From positions 22,928 through 86,927 of the forward strand of contig NZ_JACRUK010000013.1 in NCBI RefSeq assembly GCF_014305155.1: a stretch of DNA of 64,000 nucleotides, in the 5' to 3' direction. This DNA is from Flavobacterium muglaense (GTDB taxonomy: Bacteria; Bacteroidota; Bacteroidia; Flavobacteriales; Flavobacteriaceae). The position numbers and the translations under genes were made by a program. The notes beneath the pieces were generated by a model. It saw nothing but the letters and a program-made list of their open reading frames with translations, was not told the DNA's origin and did no database searches. Of this stretch, positions 45,035-56,261 are shown in pieces (positions within the stretch are counted from its first letter, which is position 1; every line of letters starts with the position of its first letter).

Positions 45035-45769
45035 GTGAGCGAGGAAAACATCATATCAGTACACAACCTCAGCAAGGTTTTTGGCGATTTCACGGCAGTG
45101 AATACCATTTCTTTTGACGTAAAAAAAGGGGAGATTTTCGGATTTCTAGGAGCAAATGGCGCCGGAAAAACAACCGCTATGAAAATGCTAATCGGGATTT
45201 CAAAACCCAGTTCGGGCGATGCCATTGTGGCAGGATTTGATGTCAAAACCCAGTCAGAAATGGTCAAGAAAAGCATAGGTTACATGAGTCAAAAATTCTC
45301 GATGTATGATGATCTAACCATCAAGGAAAATATCACTTTTTTTGGTGGAATTTACGGATTGAGTAAAGTACAAATCAAAGAAAAAACAAAAAAATTAATA
45401 GAAGAATTACAACTCGAAGCTGTAGCCAGCAAGCTCGTGGGTTCGCTACCGCTAGGCTGGAAACAAAAACTAGCGTTCTCGGTCGCTTTATTGCACGAGC
45501 CTAAAATTGTATTTCTAGATGAACCTACGGGTGGCGTAGATCCTATTACGAGACGACAGTTTTGGGAAATGATTTATGCCGAAGCACACAAAGGAACCAC
45601 CTTATTCGTAACCACGCATTATATGGATGAAGCCGAATATTGTGACCGTGTTTCTATTATGGTCGAAGGAAAAATTGAAGCCTTAGACACACCAAAAAAT
45701 CTAAAAAAACAATATAATGTCGATTCTATGAATGCTGTTTTTCTAAAATTGGCCAGAAACATAGAGTAA
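45035..45769 (+). CDS. ABC transporter ATPase, second subunit
   Basis: 244 aa, GTG start at 45035, 3 bases after the previous gene. Walker A GANGAGKTT and Walker B IVFLDEPTGG are intact. The signature reads LPLGWKQKLAF instead of LSGGQ, a degenerate form also seen in the second half of the fused YbhF ATPase. Here the two halves are separate genes. Confidence 0.9.
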   Translation: MSEENIISVHNLSKVFGDFTAVNTISFDVKKGEIFGFLGANGAGKTTAMKMLIGISKPSSGDAIVAGFDVKTQSEMVKKSIGYMSQKFSMYDDLTIKENITFFGGIYGLSKVQIKEKTKKLIEELQLEAVASKLVGSLPLGWKQKLAFSVALLHEPKIVFLDEPTGGVDPITRRQFWEMIYAEAHKGTTLFVTTHYMDEAEYCDRVSIMVEGKIEALDTPKNLKKQYNVDSMNAVFLKLARNIE

Positions 45770-45846
45770 GATTAAAGAAGAAAGATCAAAGAGGACAGAA
45801 AATAGACTGCGATCACTTTAAACCTGAAACTTTAAACAAAATAAAA

Positions 45847-46953
45847 ATGAAGCGATTTATCGGTTTTGTAACCAAAGAATTTTACCATATTTTCAGAGAT
45901 AAACGCTCGATGTTTATTCTTTTTGGGATGCCTATTGCTCAAATTATGCTGTTTGGTTTTGCAATTACAAACGAAATCAACAACGTAAACATTGCAATAT
46001 TAGACCAATCCAAAGACAATGAAACACACAAAATCATCAATAAAATAAGTGCTTCACCCTATTTTCATATTGAACAAGAAATAAACAGCGAAGCCCAAAT
46101 TGAATCTATTTTCAAAAAAGGGAAAGTAAAAGCGGTACTTGTTTTTCAAAACAATTTCATCAAAGATTTACAAACTAAAAAACAAGCAAAAGTCCAAATC
46201 ATAACAGATGCCACTGACCCCAATATTGCCAATACCATTACCAATTATATCAATGCCATTTTGCAAAACTACCTGCTGGAAAACAATGCCATAAACCAAC
46301 CCAATTACCAAATTCAAACCCAAACCCAATTGTATTATAATCCAGAACTCAAGAGTGTTTTTACCTTTGTTCCCGGTGTAATGACGGTGATCTTAATGCT
46401 GGTTTCGGCTATGATGACGTCTATTTCCATCACCCGAGAAAAAGAATTGGGTACCATGGAAATCCTATTGGTTTCCCCACTAAATCCCTTGCAAGTCATT
46501 CTAGGAAAAGTATTTCCATACATCTTCCTTTCCGTTATAAATGCAATTGTGATTGTAACTTTAGGCGTTTTTGTGTTTGGCATGCCGGTTCAAGGCAGTC
46601 TTTTTTTATTGGCGCTAGAAAGCATTTTGTTCATCATCACAGCATTGTCATTAGGCATCCTCATTTCAACGGTTTCTAACTCGCAACAAACCGCCATGAT
46701 GCTATCGTTAATGGGACTCATGTTGCCCGTGATTATTTTGTCAGGGTTTATATTCCCTATTTCAAGCATGCCACTCCCCTTGCAAATCATCAGTAATATT
46801 ATACCGGCTAAATGGTTTATCATCATCATAAAAGCCATCATGCTCAAAGGAGCAACGATTCAAATTATTTGGAAAGAAACCTTAATCTTAATTGGAATGA
46901 CGTTGTTTTTTATTGGATTAAGCATCAAAAAATATAAAATTAGATTGGAGTAA
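45847..46953 (+). CDS. ABC-2 type permease, YbhS-like
   Basis: 368 aa. An N-terminal helix, a large periplasmic domain (about 45-170) and five C-terminal helices (about 175-360) with ITREKELGTMEILLVSPLNP, the ABC-2 family motif. Together with the second permease it makes a heterodimer for export. Confidence 0.87.
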   Translation: MKRFIGFVTKEFYHIFRDKRSMFILFGMPIAQIMLFGFAITNEINNVNIAILDQSKDNETHKIINKISASPYFHIEQEINSEAQIESIFKKGKVKAVLVFQNNFIKDLQTKKQAKVQIITDATDPNIANTITNYINAILQNYLLENNAINQPNYQIQTQTQLYYNPELKSVFTFVPGVMTVILMLVSAMMTSISITREKELGTMEILLVSPLNPLQVILGKVFPYIFLSVINAIVIVTLGVFVFGMPVQGSLFLLALESILFIITALSLGILISTVSNSQQTAMMLSLMGLMLPVIILSGFIFPISSMPLPLQIISNIIPAKWFIIIIKAIMLKGATIQIIWKETLILIGMTLFFIGLSIKKYKIRLE

Positions 46954-46970
46954 AGATTAGAATATTTTTT

Positions 46971-47052
46971 TGGAGCTATTTCCTGCTTTACGCTTCAATC
47001 TTTTCTCTCGTAAAAAAACGAGAGAAAAGGATTTCCACTTCAATCAGGGCTA
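46971..47052 (+). repeat. interspersed repeat, copy D (short type)
   Basis: GGAGCTATTTCCTGCTTTACG, then CTTCAATC, a palindrome TTTTCTCTCG / CGAGAGAAAA, then GGATTTCCACTTCAATC and AGGGCTA (first item is given in part). It separates the two permease genes within the operon. Confidence 0.75.
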
Positions 47053-47113
47053 AAAAAAAACGCATAATCAGCGCTAAAAAATACCTGATTTGCTCAGCAC
47101 TAAAAAATAAAAA

Positions 47114-48238
47114 ATGAGAACGATTTTATTCATCATACAAAAGGAATTCAGGCAAATCTTTAGAAATAAAGCCATGTTGCCTATTATATTTGTTTTGCCT
47201 TTTATACAGTTATTAGTGCTATCTAATGCGGCGAGTTTTGAGGTCAAAAACATCAAATTCTCTTATGTAGACAACGACCATTCGGCTGCATCAAGAGAAT
47301 TGATTAGTAAATTTCAATCGTCAAGTTACTTCGTGATGGTCGATGCGTTTTCTTCCAAAAAAGAAGCCAACGTACAAATGCAAAAAGGAAAAGTGGATGT
47401 GATACTAGAAATCCCAAATCATTTTGAGAGCTATCTCGTCGCTGATAAAAAAGCATCTTTGGCCGTAAGCATCAACGCCATTGACGGAGCCGCCGCAGGA
47501 GTTACAAATGTGTATATCACCCAAATCATAAACAGTTACAATCAAAAAACACAAAGCAAACTCTATCAATACAACGACAATAGTTTTGTACAACCACAAA
47601 GCATCATCACCATTCCGTCTTTCTGGTTCAATAACAATTTGAATTATAAAACATTGATGGTTCCTGGTATTTTAGTTTTATTGGTAACCATGCTTACCCT
47701 ATTTCTTGCTGCCATGAATATTGTACGTGAAAAAGAAATGGGCACTTTGGAACAAATCAATGTTACCCCTATTAAAAAACACCAATTCATCATTGGTAAA
47801 CTGTTTCCTTTTTGGGTTTTAGGATTGTTTATTTTAACCATTGGCTTGGTCATTGCAAAACTAGCATTCCAAATCCCGATAGTAGGTAATATTGGTTTGA
47901 TCTATTTGTTTACGGCTGTGTATTTATTGGTCATTCTGGGGCTTGGATTGTTTATTTCTAATTATACTGACACCCAACAACAAGCCATGTTTATTGCTTG
48001 GTTTTTAACGGTGATTTTTATCTTAATGAGCGGATTATTCACTCCCATAGAAAGCATGCCCGTATGGGCACAACAAATCACTCGTTTCAATCCCATTCGC
48101 TATTTTGTAGAAATCATTAGAATGGTAATGCTCAAAGGAGCCACTTTTAGCGATATCTCAACTCCTTTTTTTATTATTGCATTTTATGCTTTTGCAATCA
48201 ATGGACTAGCCGTTTGGAGCTATAAAAAAACGAATTAA
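47114..48238 (+). CDS. ABC-2 type permease, YbhR-like
   Basis: 374 aa, same layout as the previous permease: N-terminal helix, periplasmic domain, and five helices with IVREKEMGTLEQINVTPI. It ends at the terminator at 48229. Last gene of the tetR export operon. Confidence 0.87.
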   Translation: MRTILFIIQKEFRQIFRNKAMLPIIFVLPFIQLLVLSNAASFEVKNIKFSYVDNDHSAASRELISKFQSSSYFVMVDAFSSKKEANVQMQKGKVDVILEIPNHFESYLVADKKASLAVSINAIDGAAAGVTNVYITQIINSYNQKTQSKLYQYNDNSFVQPQSIITIPSFWFNNNLNYKTLMVPGILVLLVTMLTLFLAAMNIVREKEMGTLEQINVTPIKKHQFIIGKLFPFWVLGLFILTIGLVIAKLAFQIPIVGNIGLIYLFTAVYLLVILGLGLFISNYTDTQQQAMFIAWFLTVIFILMSGLFTPIESMPVWAQQITRFNPIRYFVEIIRMVMLKGATFSDISTPFFIIAFYAFAINGLAVWSYKKTN

Positions 48239-48264
48239 CCTACTAGTAGATTAATTCGTTTTTT
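48225..48264. terminator. bidirectional terminator between the export operon and the kinase
   Basis: AACGAATTAA pairs with TTAATTCGTT, with A- and T-runs on either side. The permease stop codon is inside the left arm. Confidence 0.8.
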
Positions 48265-48284
48265 ATTCTATCCGGTTCCAAAAA

Positions 48285-51200
48285 TTACTGATGCAACCAT
48301 TTTAGCAAGGTACTCTCAAGATCTGCCATCATGATTGGTTTTGGGAGGTAATCATCCATTCCTGCTTCAAAACATTTCTCTTTTTCACCAGTCAAAATCC
48401 CAGCTGTTACTGCAATTATAGGCACTTTATCCCCATCTCCATGAGCTTCTAATTCTCTAATTTCATAAGTAGCTTCATACCCATTTTTATTAGGCATTTG
48501 TATATCCATTAAAATAAGATCTGGCTTTTCTTTTACATACATTTCAAGACCTTCGTTTCCGTCCTTTGCTTCAAATACGGTACAATTAGTCATTAATCGT
48601 TTAACCAGCGTTCTAGCAAGTAACATATTAATTTTATTGTCTTCTACAATTAGTACTTTTTTATTATCTAATAATACGCTAGGAACATCATTTAGCTTGC
48701 TACTATCGTTTTCAAAGCTAGAAACCCTACTTTTCTTGGGCGTTATTTTTTTTAATTTAATTTCAAAATTGAAGTCACTACCTTCTCCGTACTTACTATG
48801 CAAATGCAGTTTACTATCCATCAAGGTCAGTAAATTATTAGATATCGACAAACCTAGACCAGTTCCTCCAAATTTTCGACTCGTTGAATTGTCTTCTTGA
48901 ACGAAGGAATTGAATATTTTTTCGTTATTGTCTAATTTGATTCCGATACCAGTATCTTTTACAGAGAATTTTATACCGGAGTATTTCTTTTTCTCCAAAC
49001 CTGTATCCGTAATATCAAGACTAATCTCTCCAAAATTGGTGAATTTTAAAGCGTTACTTAACAGGTTTACTAATATTTGTTTGAGTCGAATCGAATCGGC
49101 CAAAACAAACTCAGGAACTTCCTTGTCCATTGTATAGGTTAACTTGATCTGTTTTTGAGTAGCTTGGTATCGGAATAAATCGATTACCTGCTTGATTAGC
49201 TCATATAAATTTACTTCTTCAACATTTAGTTCTAATTTACCCGATTCTACTTTGGAGAAATCCAAAACATCATTCACAATATGCATTAATGAAGTTGCCG
49301 ATTCACTAATGGTATTCATGTATTCTAACTGATTTTTTTCAAGATTTGACCTCATTAGCAAATCTGTAAATCCGATAATCCCATTCAAAGGTGTTCTTAT
49401 TTCATGGCTCATATTCGCCAGAAAGTTAGTCTTGGCTTTATTAGCGGCTTCGGCTTGTTCTTTGGCGATAAGCATATTATCTTCCATTATTTTTCGATCA
49501 GTGATGTCTATAAAAGAGGTAATCACCTCAGCTAATTCTCCTTTATTATTAAAAAACGGAAATGAATTGAATAAAAGCCACCTTCTATCCTGAGGTTTTT
49601 TTCCTGTAATTCCTAAAACTAAATTCCTAACCGGTTGCAGGTCTTGTAATATTCTATATTTAGGACGTTCTTGAAAAGGCAATAAAGTACCATCTTCTTT
49701 TATAAATTGAATTTCATTAAAAATATTACTACTTCTCTTTATAAAATTACGAGACACACCCAAGATATCCGAAGATTTGGGATTGCTATTGATCATGGAT
49801 CCATCTAGATTTTGAATAATAATTCCGGTATCTAAATTATTTAATAATCCTCTAAATCGCTCTTCACTTTTAAAGATAGCTTCATCACCCAGTTTTGATT
49901 TTGTAATATCTCTTGAAAGACAAATAAAGTGCGTCTCATTCTCGTCATTGACTTGCATGATGGCCACCGAAAGTTCAAACCAATGTAAACTATCATCAAT
50001 ATTCAATACATATTGTTTCCCTGTTGAAAACCCTTTGTCTGATGCTTCCTTCAGCGCTTGCTCACAAATATCGGCTACGTCAGAAGGCAACACATCTGAG
50101 AATTTTTTATTTAAAAACAAATGTGTAGGCATGGCCAATAGATCATCTCGGCGGGAACTGTAATTAAAAATTTTACCCTCAATATCTACCTCAAATAATA
50201 AATCTGGAATAGCCTCTAGTATGGCTTCCATTTTTTTGTGCATTTTTTTGAACTCCTCTTCACTTTTCTTACGAACGCTTATATTACGTACAATAGAAAC
50301 AACCCTGTGGTCAACTAGTATTTTTGCCGAAATTTCAACCGAAATTATCGTTTGATTTTTGCATAACATATTCCTTTCAACAAAAATCTGTTCCCCTTTT
50401 CTAAGTTCTTCGAATTGTAACGGTCTTACTTCAAGCTCGACCGCAGTATATAGATCTCTAATGTTTTTAGATTCCAGTTCATCTTTGGTATAGCCTAACA
50501 TTTCGCAAGCGCTATTATTTACCTCGATAAATCGACCTGAAATATCGTCTATGAATATCGCATCCGAGGCTTGTTCTACTACCCTTCCATACTTTTCCTC
50601 ACTACTTAAAAGCGCTTGTTTAATATTTTGTAATTCGGTAATCTCCGTCATAGATCCTATAAAACGAATTGCTTTTCCTGCTTCATTTCTAATAATGACT
50701 GCTCTATCAAAAAAGTAGCCATAAGTACCATCTACTTTTAAAAATCGAAATTCATCCGACCAAGAAGTAAGTGTTGTACTGTTATAAATATATTCAACTT
50801 TATCACTTACTCTTTGTGCATCGTCCGGATGCAGTTTTGACCTCCAGAGTTCTCTACTGTCTATACTACTAAACCCATCTGAAGTACCAAAACCAAACAA
50901 ATCTACAAATGCTTTATTATTCCAACTATTTCCTGTGAGCAAGTCCACCTCGGATATGGCATCTTTAGTGGCAACTGCAATCCTTTCGAATCGTTCATTT
51001 GCTGTTTTTATTGTGTTCTCAGCCTTAATACGTTCCGTAATATCTGTAATCGTGCCTATATAGCCTATGACTTCATTTTCTTTATTTCGTTCTGGAATTG
51101 CTTGCCCCATTACCCAAGAAATAGATCCATCCGGACGCACAAAACGGTATTCTGTTATGCCTTTCTCTCCTACTTTAGTTGCTTTTTCCCAAGCGTTTAC

Positions 51201-53951
51201 CACTCTATTTTTATCGTCTTGATGCACGGCGTCAAGCCAGCCATTCCCGATAGCTTTCTCAAATGACAAGCCTGCAATTTCACACCAACTAGCATTGACA
51301 AAAGTAGTATAACCTGTTACATCTGTACGAAAAATACCAACGGGAGAAACCTCTGTCAATGCATGATAGCGTTGTTCACTCTCGAATACTTCTTGCTCTG
51401 CTTTCTCTTTTAATTTATCTTTTTCAAAAATTTCTAAGGCAAAGGCAACATCACCAGTAGCTTCTTGTAGCAAAGCAATTTCTGTAGTGTCAAAAAAGTT
51501 TTCCTCTGCTGCATAAAAGGCAAAGGAACCAATGGCGCGACCAAAAGTAATTATAGGCATTGCAATCATCGACTTAATCCCTTTACGCAATGCCTCATTA
51601 CTCCAAGGTGCCATAACAGCATCATGCTCTATGTCATTACTGACTACATATTTCCCCTGCTTTATCGCTGTATAACAAGGCCCTGTACCAAACTGGTTCA
51701 CATAATTTTCGCTCAAAGGAACCTGAGACAGATATTGCTCATCATCACCTGCGATCATGACGTGATCAATCTTTTCAGTGGATGGATTCACCATCCCAAT
51801 CCAAGCAGTTTTAAATTTACCAAAGTCTATTGCAATGTTACAAGCCTCCTTAAAAAGAGTCTCTTGATCCTTAGTCCTTACAATCATTTGATTGATTTGA
51901 CTGATGAATAAAAATAAACGGTTGCTTTTTAATATTTTTTGCTCTGCTTCTATTCTTTCTGTAATATCTGTAATAATACCGTGACAAATCACTGTGCCTT
52001 CTGCTTCACGAACTGGCAATGAGTTAGCCTCATGCCATACTAATCCTTTTTTAGGGTGATGGTATCTGTATTGGCATTTTAGCGGAATTAATTTTGTTTT
52101 GGTTTCCATAACCTCAAACATAAATCGCTCAAAATCATCTTTGTGAATCAAATCAAACATTTTGTCGACATTGTTTCTAATTTCGTTAAATTGAAAACCA
52201 TAAATATCCATAACTACCTCACTAGCATAGGTATAACAAAAAGTCCCATCTAAGTTGCGTCGCATTGAATAAATCAACCCTGGCGAAGTAGCAGCTATCT
52301 TGGCAAAAACATCACGCTCTTTTTGTAAAATAAAATTTGACTCTATTTTATCTGTTACATCTCTAAAATTTGCAATTATGCCCTTTATAGCATTGTCATG
52401 CAATTTGTTATTCAACACACCCTCGAGCCATATATAATGCCCCAATTTGTGCTTTACTTGAACTAAAGCAGGGATTGGTACATCAGGACTATTGATTGCT
52501 TGTTGAACAATCTTGTAAACCGTTGGTAAGGAATCGGGATGATAGTATTCTTTATCAGGGATTTCATTGAACTCTTTATCTGTATAACCCGTTACCTTTT
52601 CGGATGAAACACTGCGAAAAAGCACATTTAATTGTGGATCAACAACAGTAATAATACCTTCATTATTCTCAACTAATGCCCTAAATCGCTTTTCGTTGAA
52701 CTCGACTTTTTCTTGATTAATTTTTTCTTCAGTAATGTCTTTAATAAAACCAATGTATCTAGTATCTGATAGTTTTACAGCGTTCATTGTTCGCCATTTT
52801 ACTTCGCCAGACTTTTGTTTTATTTGGTATTGATTCACAACTGAACCTTTTTCTTTCAAAATCTCAAAAGATTTTTTTAGATCGTCAAGTGAATCCAATA
52901 CTAGCAATTCATTGAATGGTTTTCCTAAAAGTTGCTCTTTTGAAAAACCAGTCATTATCGTGATGGCATGATTGACATCTACATATTTTCCGTTTTCATC
53001 AACAACTATCACTCCATCAGGAGAGTTTTCGATATAAGATCTAAACTTTATGTTGCTTTGCTCTTCAACTGCTGTTATTTTTTGCGTAACTTCGGCTTGT
53101 TTCTTTAGCTTAAGTGCTTCTCTTAGTTGCTTCGTCTCAGTTATATCTTGTGTTGTGCCGCGCACTGCAACAACATCTCCTTTGTTATCTAGCACTGGAT
53201 GTACGATGGCATGAACCCATTTCAGTTTTTTATTGTCTAGTATTGCACATTGTTCTATTTCGAATGGTTTTTTACTGTAACGCAGTGCGTCAATCTTACA
53301 TAAAAAAATCTCCACGTCTTTTTCGGAAAAACGAGAAACATATTCTTGAAACAATTGCTGCCCTTTCTTTTTCTTTAACTCATAAATTACATACAATTGA
53401 TGAGACCAAACCATTTTATGTTCATGAAAATGGTATTCCCAACTTCCTGTTTTTGATATTTTCTGGGCATTCTCCAGTAGAATTTTGTTTTCTAACAATT
53501 GTAGTTGGCTCTCCTTCGCAGCCGTTACATCTCGGCCAATTGCATAAATAATATCATTTACTTTATCTACACTGGTTGTCCATTGTATCACTACAGTTTG
53601 CCCATTCTTTTTGACTAGTCTATTTTCAAAATTGAGAGAATTAACCCCCTTTGATAATGCCAACAATTCATTTTGAGACTTTGCTATATCTTCGGGGTGA
53701 ATGAAGCTAATTAATGGTTTCTCCAGCAATTCCTTCTTGGAATATCCTAATGATTTTACAAAGGTTGGGTTTATTTTTTTGTAAAACCCATCGTTCCCAG
53801 CGATGCATACCAAATCCAGAGATTCTTTTAAGTAGAACTCAAAATTTAATACTTGAGAATCGCGCTTTTGTAAAAGATCTATTTTGCTTTTTTGTTCCTG
53901 TACAAGCTTTAGCAATTCTTCGTATGTAGGTTTAGGGTAATTTGTACTCAT
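48285..53951 (-). CDS. giant hybrid sensor histidine kinase (ten PAS, GAF, HisKA, HATPase, REC)
   Basis: 1888 aa, no signal peptide or membrane helix seen, so probably cytoplasmic. The order is about five PAS/PAC units (40-670), one GAF domain (about 674-845), five more PAS units (about 860-1490), the HisKA box [12 protein letters not shown] (His1516), the ATPase with [15 protein letters not shown] and GGTGLGLSI, and a C-terminal receiver (about 1760-1888) with phospho-acceptor Asp1816 ([10 protein letters not shown]). The number of PAS units is exceptional. No separate response regulator adjoins it; output may go through a phosphorelay to an unlinked protein. Ligands and signal are unknown. 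Confidence 0.92.
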   Translation of the reverse strand: MSTNYPKPTYEELLKLVQEQKSKIDLLQKRDSQVLNFEFYLKESLDLVCIAGNDGFYKKINPTFVKSLGYSKKELLEKPLISFIHPEDIAKSQNELLALSKGVNSLNFENRLVKKNGQTVVIQWTTSVDKVNDIIYAIGRDVTAAKESQLQLLENKILLENAQKISKTGSWEYHFHEHKMVWSHQLYVIYELKKKKGQQLFQEYVSRFSEKDVEIFLCKIDALRYSKKPFEIEQCAILDNKKLKWVHAIVHPVLDNKGDVVAVRGTTQDITETKQLREALKLKKQAEVTQKITAVEEQSNIKFRSYIENSPDGVIVVDENGKYVDVNHAITIMTGFSKEQLLGKPFNELLVLDSLDDLKKSFEILKEKGSVVNQYQIKQKSGEVKWRTMNAVKLSDTRYIGFIKDITEEKINQEKVEFNEKRFRALVENNEGIITVVDPQLNVLFRSVSSEKVTGYTDKEFNEIPDKEYYHPDSLPTVYKIVQQAINSPDVPIPALVQVKHKLGHYIWLEGVLNNKLHDNAIKGIIANFRDVTDKIESNFILQKERDVFAKIAATSPGLIYSMRRNLDGTFCYTYASEVVMDIYGFQFNEIRNNVDKMFDLIHKDDFERFMFEVMETKTKLIPLKCQYRYHHPKKGLVWHEANSLPVREAEGTVICHGIITDITERIEAEQKILKSNRLFLFISQINQMIVRTKDQETLFKEACNIAIDFGKFKTAWIGMVNPSTEKIDHVMIAGDDEQYLSQVPLSENYVNQFGTGPCYTAIKQGKYVVSNDIEHDAVMAPWSNEALRKGIKSMIAMPIITFGRAIGSFAFYAAEENFFDTTEIALLQEATGDVAFALEIFEKDKLKEKAEQEVFESEQRYHALTEVSPVGIFRTDVTGYTTFVNASWCEIAGLSFEKAIGNGWLDAVHQDDKNRVVNAWEKATKVGEKGITEYRFVRPDGSISWVMGQAIPERNKENEVIGYIGTITDITERIKAENTIKTANERFERIAVATKDAISEVDLLTGNSWNNKAFVDLFGFGTSDGFSSIDSRELWRSKLHPDDAQRVSDKVEYIYNSTTLTSWSDEFRFLKVDGTYGYFFDRAVIIRNEAGKAIRFIGSMTEITELQNIKQALLSSEEKYGRVVEQASDAIFIDDISGRFIEVNNSACEMLGYTKDELESKNIRDLYTAVELEVRPLQFEELRKGEQIFVERNMLCKNQTIISVEISAKILVDHRVVSIVRNISVRKKSEEEFKKMHKKMEAILEAIPDLLFEVDIEGKIFNYSSRRDDLLAMPTHLFLNKKFSDVLPSDVADICEQALKEASDKGFSTGKQYVLNIDDSLHWFELSVAIMQVNDENETHFICLSRDITKSKLGDEAIFKSEERFRGLLNNLDTGIIIQNLDGSMINSNPKSSDILGVSRNFIKRSSNIFNEIQFIKEDGTLLPFQERPKYRILQDLQPVRNLVLGITGKKPQDRRWLLFNSFPFFNNKGELAEVITSFIDITDRKIMEDNMLIAKEQAEAANKAKTNFLANMSHEIRTPLNGIIGFTDLLMRSNLEKNQLEYMNTISESATSLMHIVNDVLDFSKVESGKLELNVEEVNLYELIKQVIDLFRYQATQKQIKLTYTMDKEVPEFVLADSIRLKQILVNLLSNALKFTNFGEISLDITDTGLEKKKYSGIKFSVKDTGIGIKLDNNEKIFNSFVQEDNSTSRKFGGTGLGLSISNNLLTLMDSKLHLHSKYGEGSDFNFEIKLKKITPKKSRVSSFENDSSKLNDVPSVLLDNKKVLIVEDNKINMLLARTLVKRLMTNCTVFEAKDGNEGLEMYVKEKPDLILMDIQMPNKNGYEATYEIRELEAHGDGDKVPIIAVTAGILTGEKEKCFEAGMDDYLPKPIMMADLESTLLKWLHQ

Positions 53952-54166
53952 AAAGTCAGACTAATTAGTAATGCAACTACCACTTTTACAGCTACTAAGC
54001 ACAAATAAAAGCAATTTAAATCAATGCGTTGACACCCATTGAAACAATATTTAAAAATACAATTTTATATTATAAAAATCAAACGAACTTTTTAATTAAA
54101 TAACACTCCTTAAAAACAAGTTTAATACTACATAAACAGATCAGGACCTGGATTATTTTTCGCACT

Positions 54167-54210
54167 GTGACATTTGTTACTGTGAGCCATAAATTGCCTC
54201 TCTACCTTTG
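54167..54210 (+). promoter_or_regulatory. regulon operator and -7 element of a promoter with no adjacent gene
   Basis: GTGACATTTGTTAC (54167-54180), flanked by CACT and TGTG so that the symmetry extends to 22 bases. The -7 element TACCTTTG is at 54203-54210, distance 36.5 bases. No gene follows within 300 bases, so this starts either a long leader or a small RNA. Confidence 0.8.
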
Positions 54211-54216
54211 TACTAC

Positions 54217-54430
54217 AATTATACTTTAAAGAGTTGAAAAAATATACAATGATTTGATATTGTGATAATTATCATATTTTAAAATTAAAAAAAAACTTAA
54301 TTTTATTCTAATACAATGGTTCAAATAAAAAAAAACAATCTTCAAATTATTATAATCTAAAAAAAGAAATGCTTTAAAAAGTTTAAAACTCTTAAGGAAA
54401 CCATCCTAAGAGTTACAACTTCATTTTATT
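54217..54430 (+). ncRNA. candidate small RNA or long leader in the sulfide regulon
   Basis: The stretch between the first operator promoter and the SQR promoter has no reading frame above 14 codons. It ends in a hairpin AACTCTTAAGGA / TCCTAAGAGTT (54387-54414, one bulge) followed by T-rich DNA. A second internal pair GATAATTATC sits near 54273. A transcript of about 200 nt is predicted. Alternatively it is a second, distal promoter for the SQR gene. No known RNA family is recognised. Confidence 0.4.
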
Positions 54431-54451
54431 TCACTCATTTAAAGCTGCTCT

Positions 54452-54495
54452 GTAACAAATGTCACTGTTTTAAAAGTGATAATTTTTGACCTTTA
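54452..54495 (+). promoter_or_regulatory. regulon operator and -7-like element before the SQR-like gene
   Basis: GTAACAAATGTCAC (54452-54465) with GACCTTTA (54488-54495), again 36.5 bases apart. The -7 element is weak, which suggests dependence on the activator. Confidence 0.7.
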
Positions 54496-54519
54496 AACTC
54501 TAATTTAAATTATATCCTT

Positions 54520-55980
54520 ATGTCTAAAATAGTAATTATAGGAGCAGGAATTTCTGGCCATACAGCAGCGGCTCATTTACGACGAAAACTCAGTAAAGAA
54601 CATGAAGTACTTGTTGTTTCTCCCAATCGAAATTACCAATGGGTTCCGTCGAATATTTGGGTGGGAATTGGGAGAATGAAATCCAAAGAATTAATTTTCC
54701 CTCTTGAACCATTATATAAAAGAAAAGGAATAGGCTACAAACAGGCCAAAGTAGTGTCGTTTCATCCTGAAGGAAATACCATAGAGAGTAAACCATTTGT
54801 AGCTGTCGAATATGTTTTTGGTAAAAACCAAGGCAAAACAGAAAATATAACTTATGATTATTTAATTAATGCTACGGGGCCAAAATTAGCCTTTGATATG
54901 ACCGAGGGGCTGAATCCCGGTACAAATAAAGCCTACTCGGTATGTACTTACGATCATGCTGAACATGCATGGCAGGGTTTAAAAGATCTTATCAATCAAT
55001 TAAAAAATTCGGATAAAAAAGCCAAAGTGTTAATCGGAACAGGTCATGCCAAAGCAACTTGTCAGGGCGCCGCATTTGAATATATTTTAAATGTTGAAAA
55101 AGAATTAGTGCGTCATGGCGTTAGAAACCAAGTAGAAGTTACCTGGATTTCCAATGAAAATGATTTAGGTGATTTTGGAATGGATGGTATGTTAATGGAT
55201 TACAATGGTTTCAATATGAAATCCAAGGACATGATCGAAATGATTTTTGAAGACAGAGATATCAAATGGATTCTAGGTGCTGGCGTCTATAAAATTGAAG
55301 ATGGAGTGGCACATTATGAAAATCTAGAAGGGGAATACAAAACAGAAGAGTATGATTTTGCCATGTTAATTCCCGCTTTTTCAGGTCATGGATTTAAGGC
55401 TTTTGATAAGAATGATACTGATATTACTGAAAAATTATTTAAAGGTTTCATGATTGTAGATGCTGATTATACTCCAAGACCTTATGAAGAATGGACGGTA
55501 CAAGATTGGCCAGAAACCTATCAAAATCCTTCTTATAAAAATATTTTTGCTCCAGGGATTGCCTTTGCTCCGCCTCATTCTATTTCGAAACCAAGAAAAA
55601 GTAAAAATGGAACCGATATTTTTCCTTCACCACCTAGAACGGGAATGCCATCTGGAATTACTGCAAAATTAGTCGCTGATAACATCATCGATTCTATTAA
55701 ATCCGGAAAAGAATCATTGCATCACAAAGGTTCAATGGGTAATATGGGAGCCGCTTGTATCGCTTCTGCAGGTTTTGGAATGACAAAAGGAAGCGGGGTT
55801 AGTATTACCACATATCCTATTGTTCCCGATTATATAAAATACCCCGAAACTGGCGGAAGAGACATCGGTAAAACCTTTGGAGACATCGGTTTAGCTGGAC
55901 ATTGGGTAAAATTGTCCTTGCATTATGCTTTTATTTACAAAGCAAAAATGAAACCTTTTTGGTGGTTAATTCCTGAATAG
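54520..55980 (+). CDS. sulfide:quinone oxidoreductase-like flavoprotein
   Basis: 486 aa. N-terminal VIIGAGISGHTAAAHLRR is the FAD dinucleotide fold, and NRNYQWVPSNIWVGIG is characteristic of SQR-type proteins. Two cysteines, in ATCQGAAFEY and GAACIASAG, could form the sulfide-oxidising pair. The C-terminal HYAFIYKAKMKPFWWLIP is the amphipathic membrane-association tail of SQR. It should oxidise sulfide to persulfide and pass electrons to menaquinone. The context (persulfide dioxygenase, rhodanese, TauE under the same operator) supports this, though NADH-dehydrogenase-like relatives cannot be excluded. Confidence 0.8.
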   Translation: MSKIVIIGAGISGHTAAAHLRRKLSKEHEVLVVSPNRNYQWVPSNIWVGIGRMKSKELIFPLEPLYKRKGIGYKQAKVVSFHPEGNTIESKPFVAVEYVFGKNQGKTENITYDYLINATGPKLAFDMTEGLNPGTNKAYSVCTYDHAEHAWQGLKDLINQLKNSDKKAKVLIGTGHAKATCQGAAFEYILNVEKELVRHGVRNQVEVTWISNENDLGDFGMDGMLMDYNGFNMKSKDMIEMIFEDRDIKWILGAGVYKIEDGVAHYENLEGEYKTEEYDFAMLIPAFSGHGFKAFDKNDTDITEKLFKGFMIVDADYTPRPYEEWTVQDWPETYQNPSYKNIFAPGIAFAPPHSISKPRKSKNGTDIFPSPPRTGMPSGITAKLVADNIIDSIKSGKESLHHKGSMGNMGAACIASAGFGMTKGSGVSITTYPIVPDYIKYPETGGRDIGKTFGDIGLAGHWVKLSLHYAFIYKAKMKPFWWLIPE

Positions 55981-56029
55981 TCTTCAGAATATAACTAATA
56001 GACACAAAAATCAACTAAAAAATAAAATC

Positions 56030-56161
56030 ATGACACAAAGAATATCAAAATCACAGCATTCAAAAATGCAAAACATATTCATACAATTTTTTAAATTTTT
56101 CTATTTAAACATTAGAATATTAAAAATTGTTGCTGGAGGACATGGCAGTACTAGAGGTTAA
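56030..56161 (+). CDS. 43-aa cationic peptide ending in GGHGSTRG
   Basis: An ATG frame of 44 codons 49 bases after the SQR-like gene. It has a basic N-terminus (MTQRISKSQHSKMQN), a hydrophobic helix rich in Phe/Ile (about 15-33), and a Gly-rich end AGGHGSTRG. A terminator follows at 56210. The rest of the 345-base gap holds only this gene, the terminator and the next operator. From memory, short flavobacterial proteins ending in GGHGxTR exist, but I cannot verify this here. Confidence 0.6.
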   Translation: MTQRISKSQHSKMQNIFIQFFKFFYLNIRILKIVAGGHGSTRG

Positions 56162-56208
56162 GAAAAACGACATATAATATCGTCAATCCTTTATGCAGCA
56201 CAACTATC

Positions 56209-56246
56209 CAAAAGCATTTTAGAGTCAATTCTAAAATGCTTTTCTA
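56209..56246 (+). terminator. terminator of the SQR/peptide transcript
   Basis: AAAAGCATTTTAGA pairs with TCTAAAATGCTTTT around a short loop; T-rich after. Confidence 0.8.
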
Positions 56247-56261
56247 TTTAATTTACTCAGT

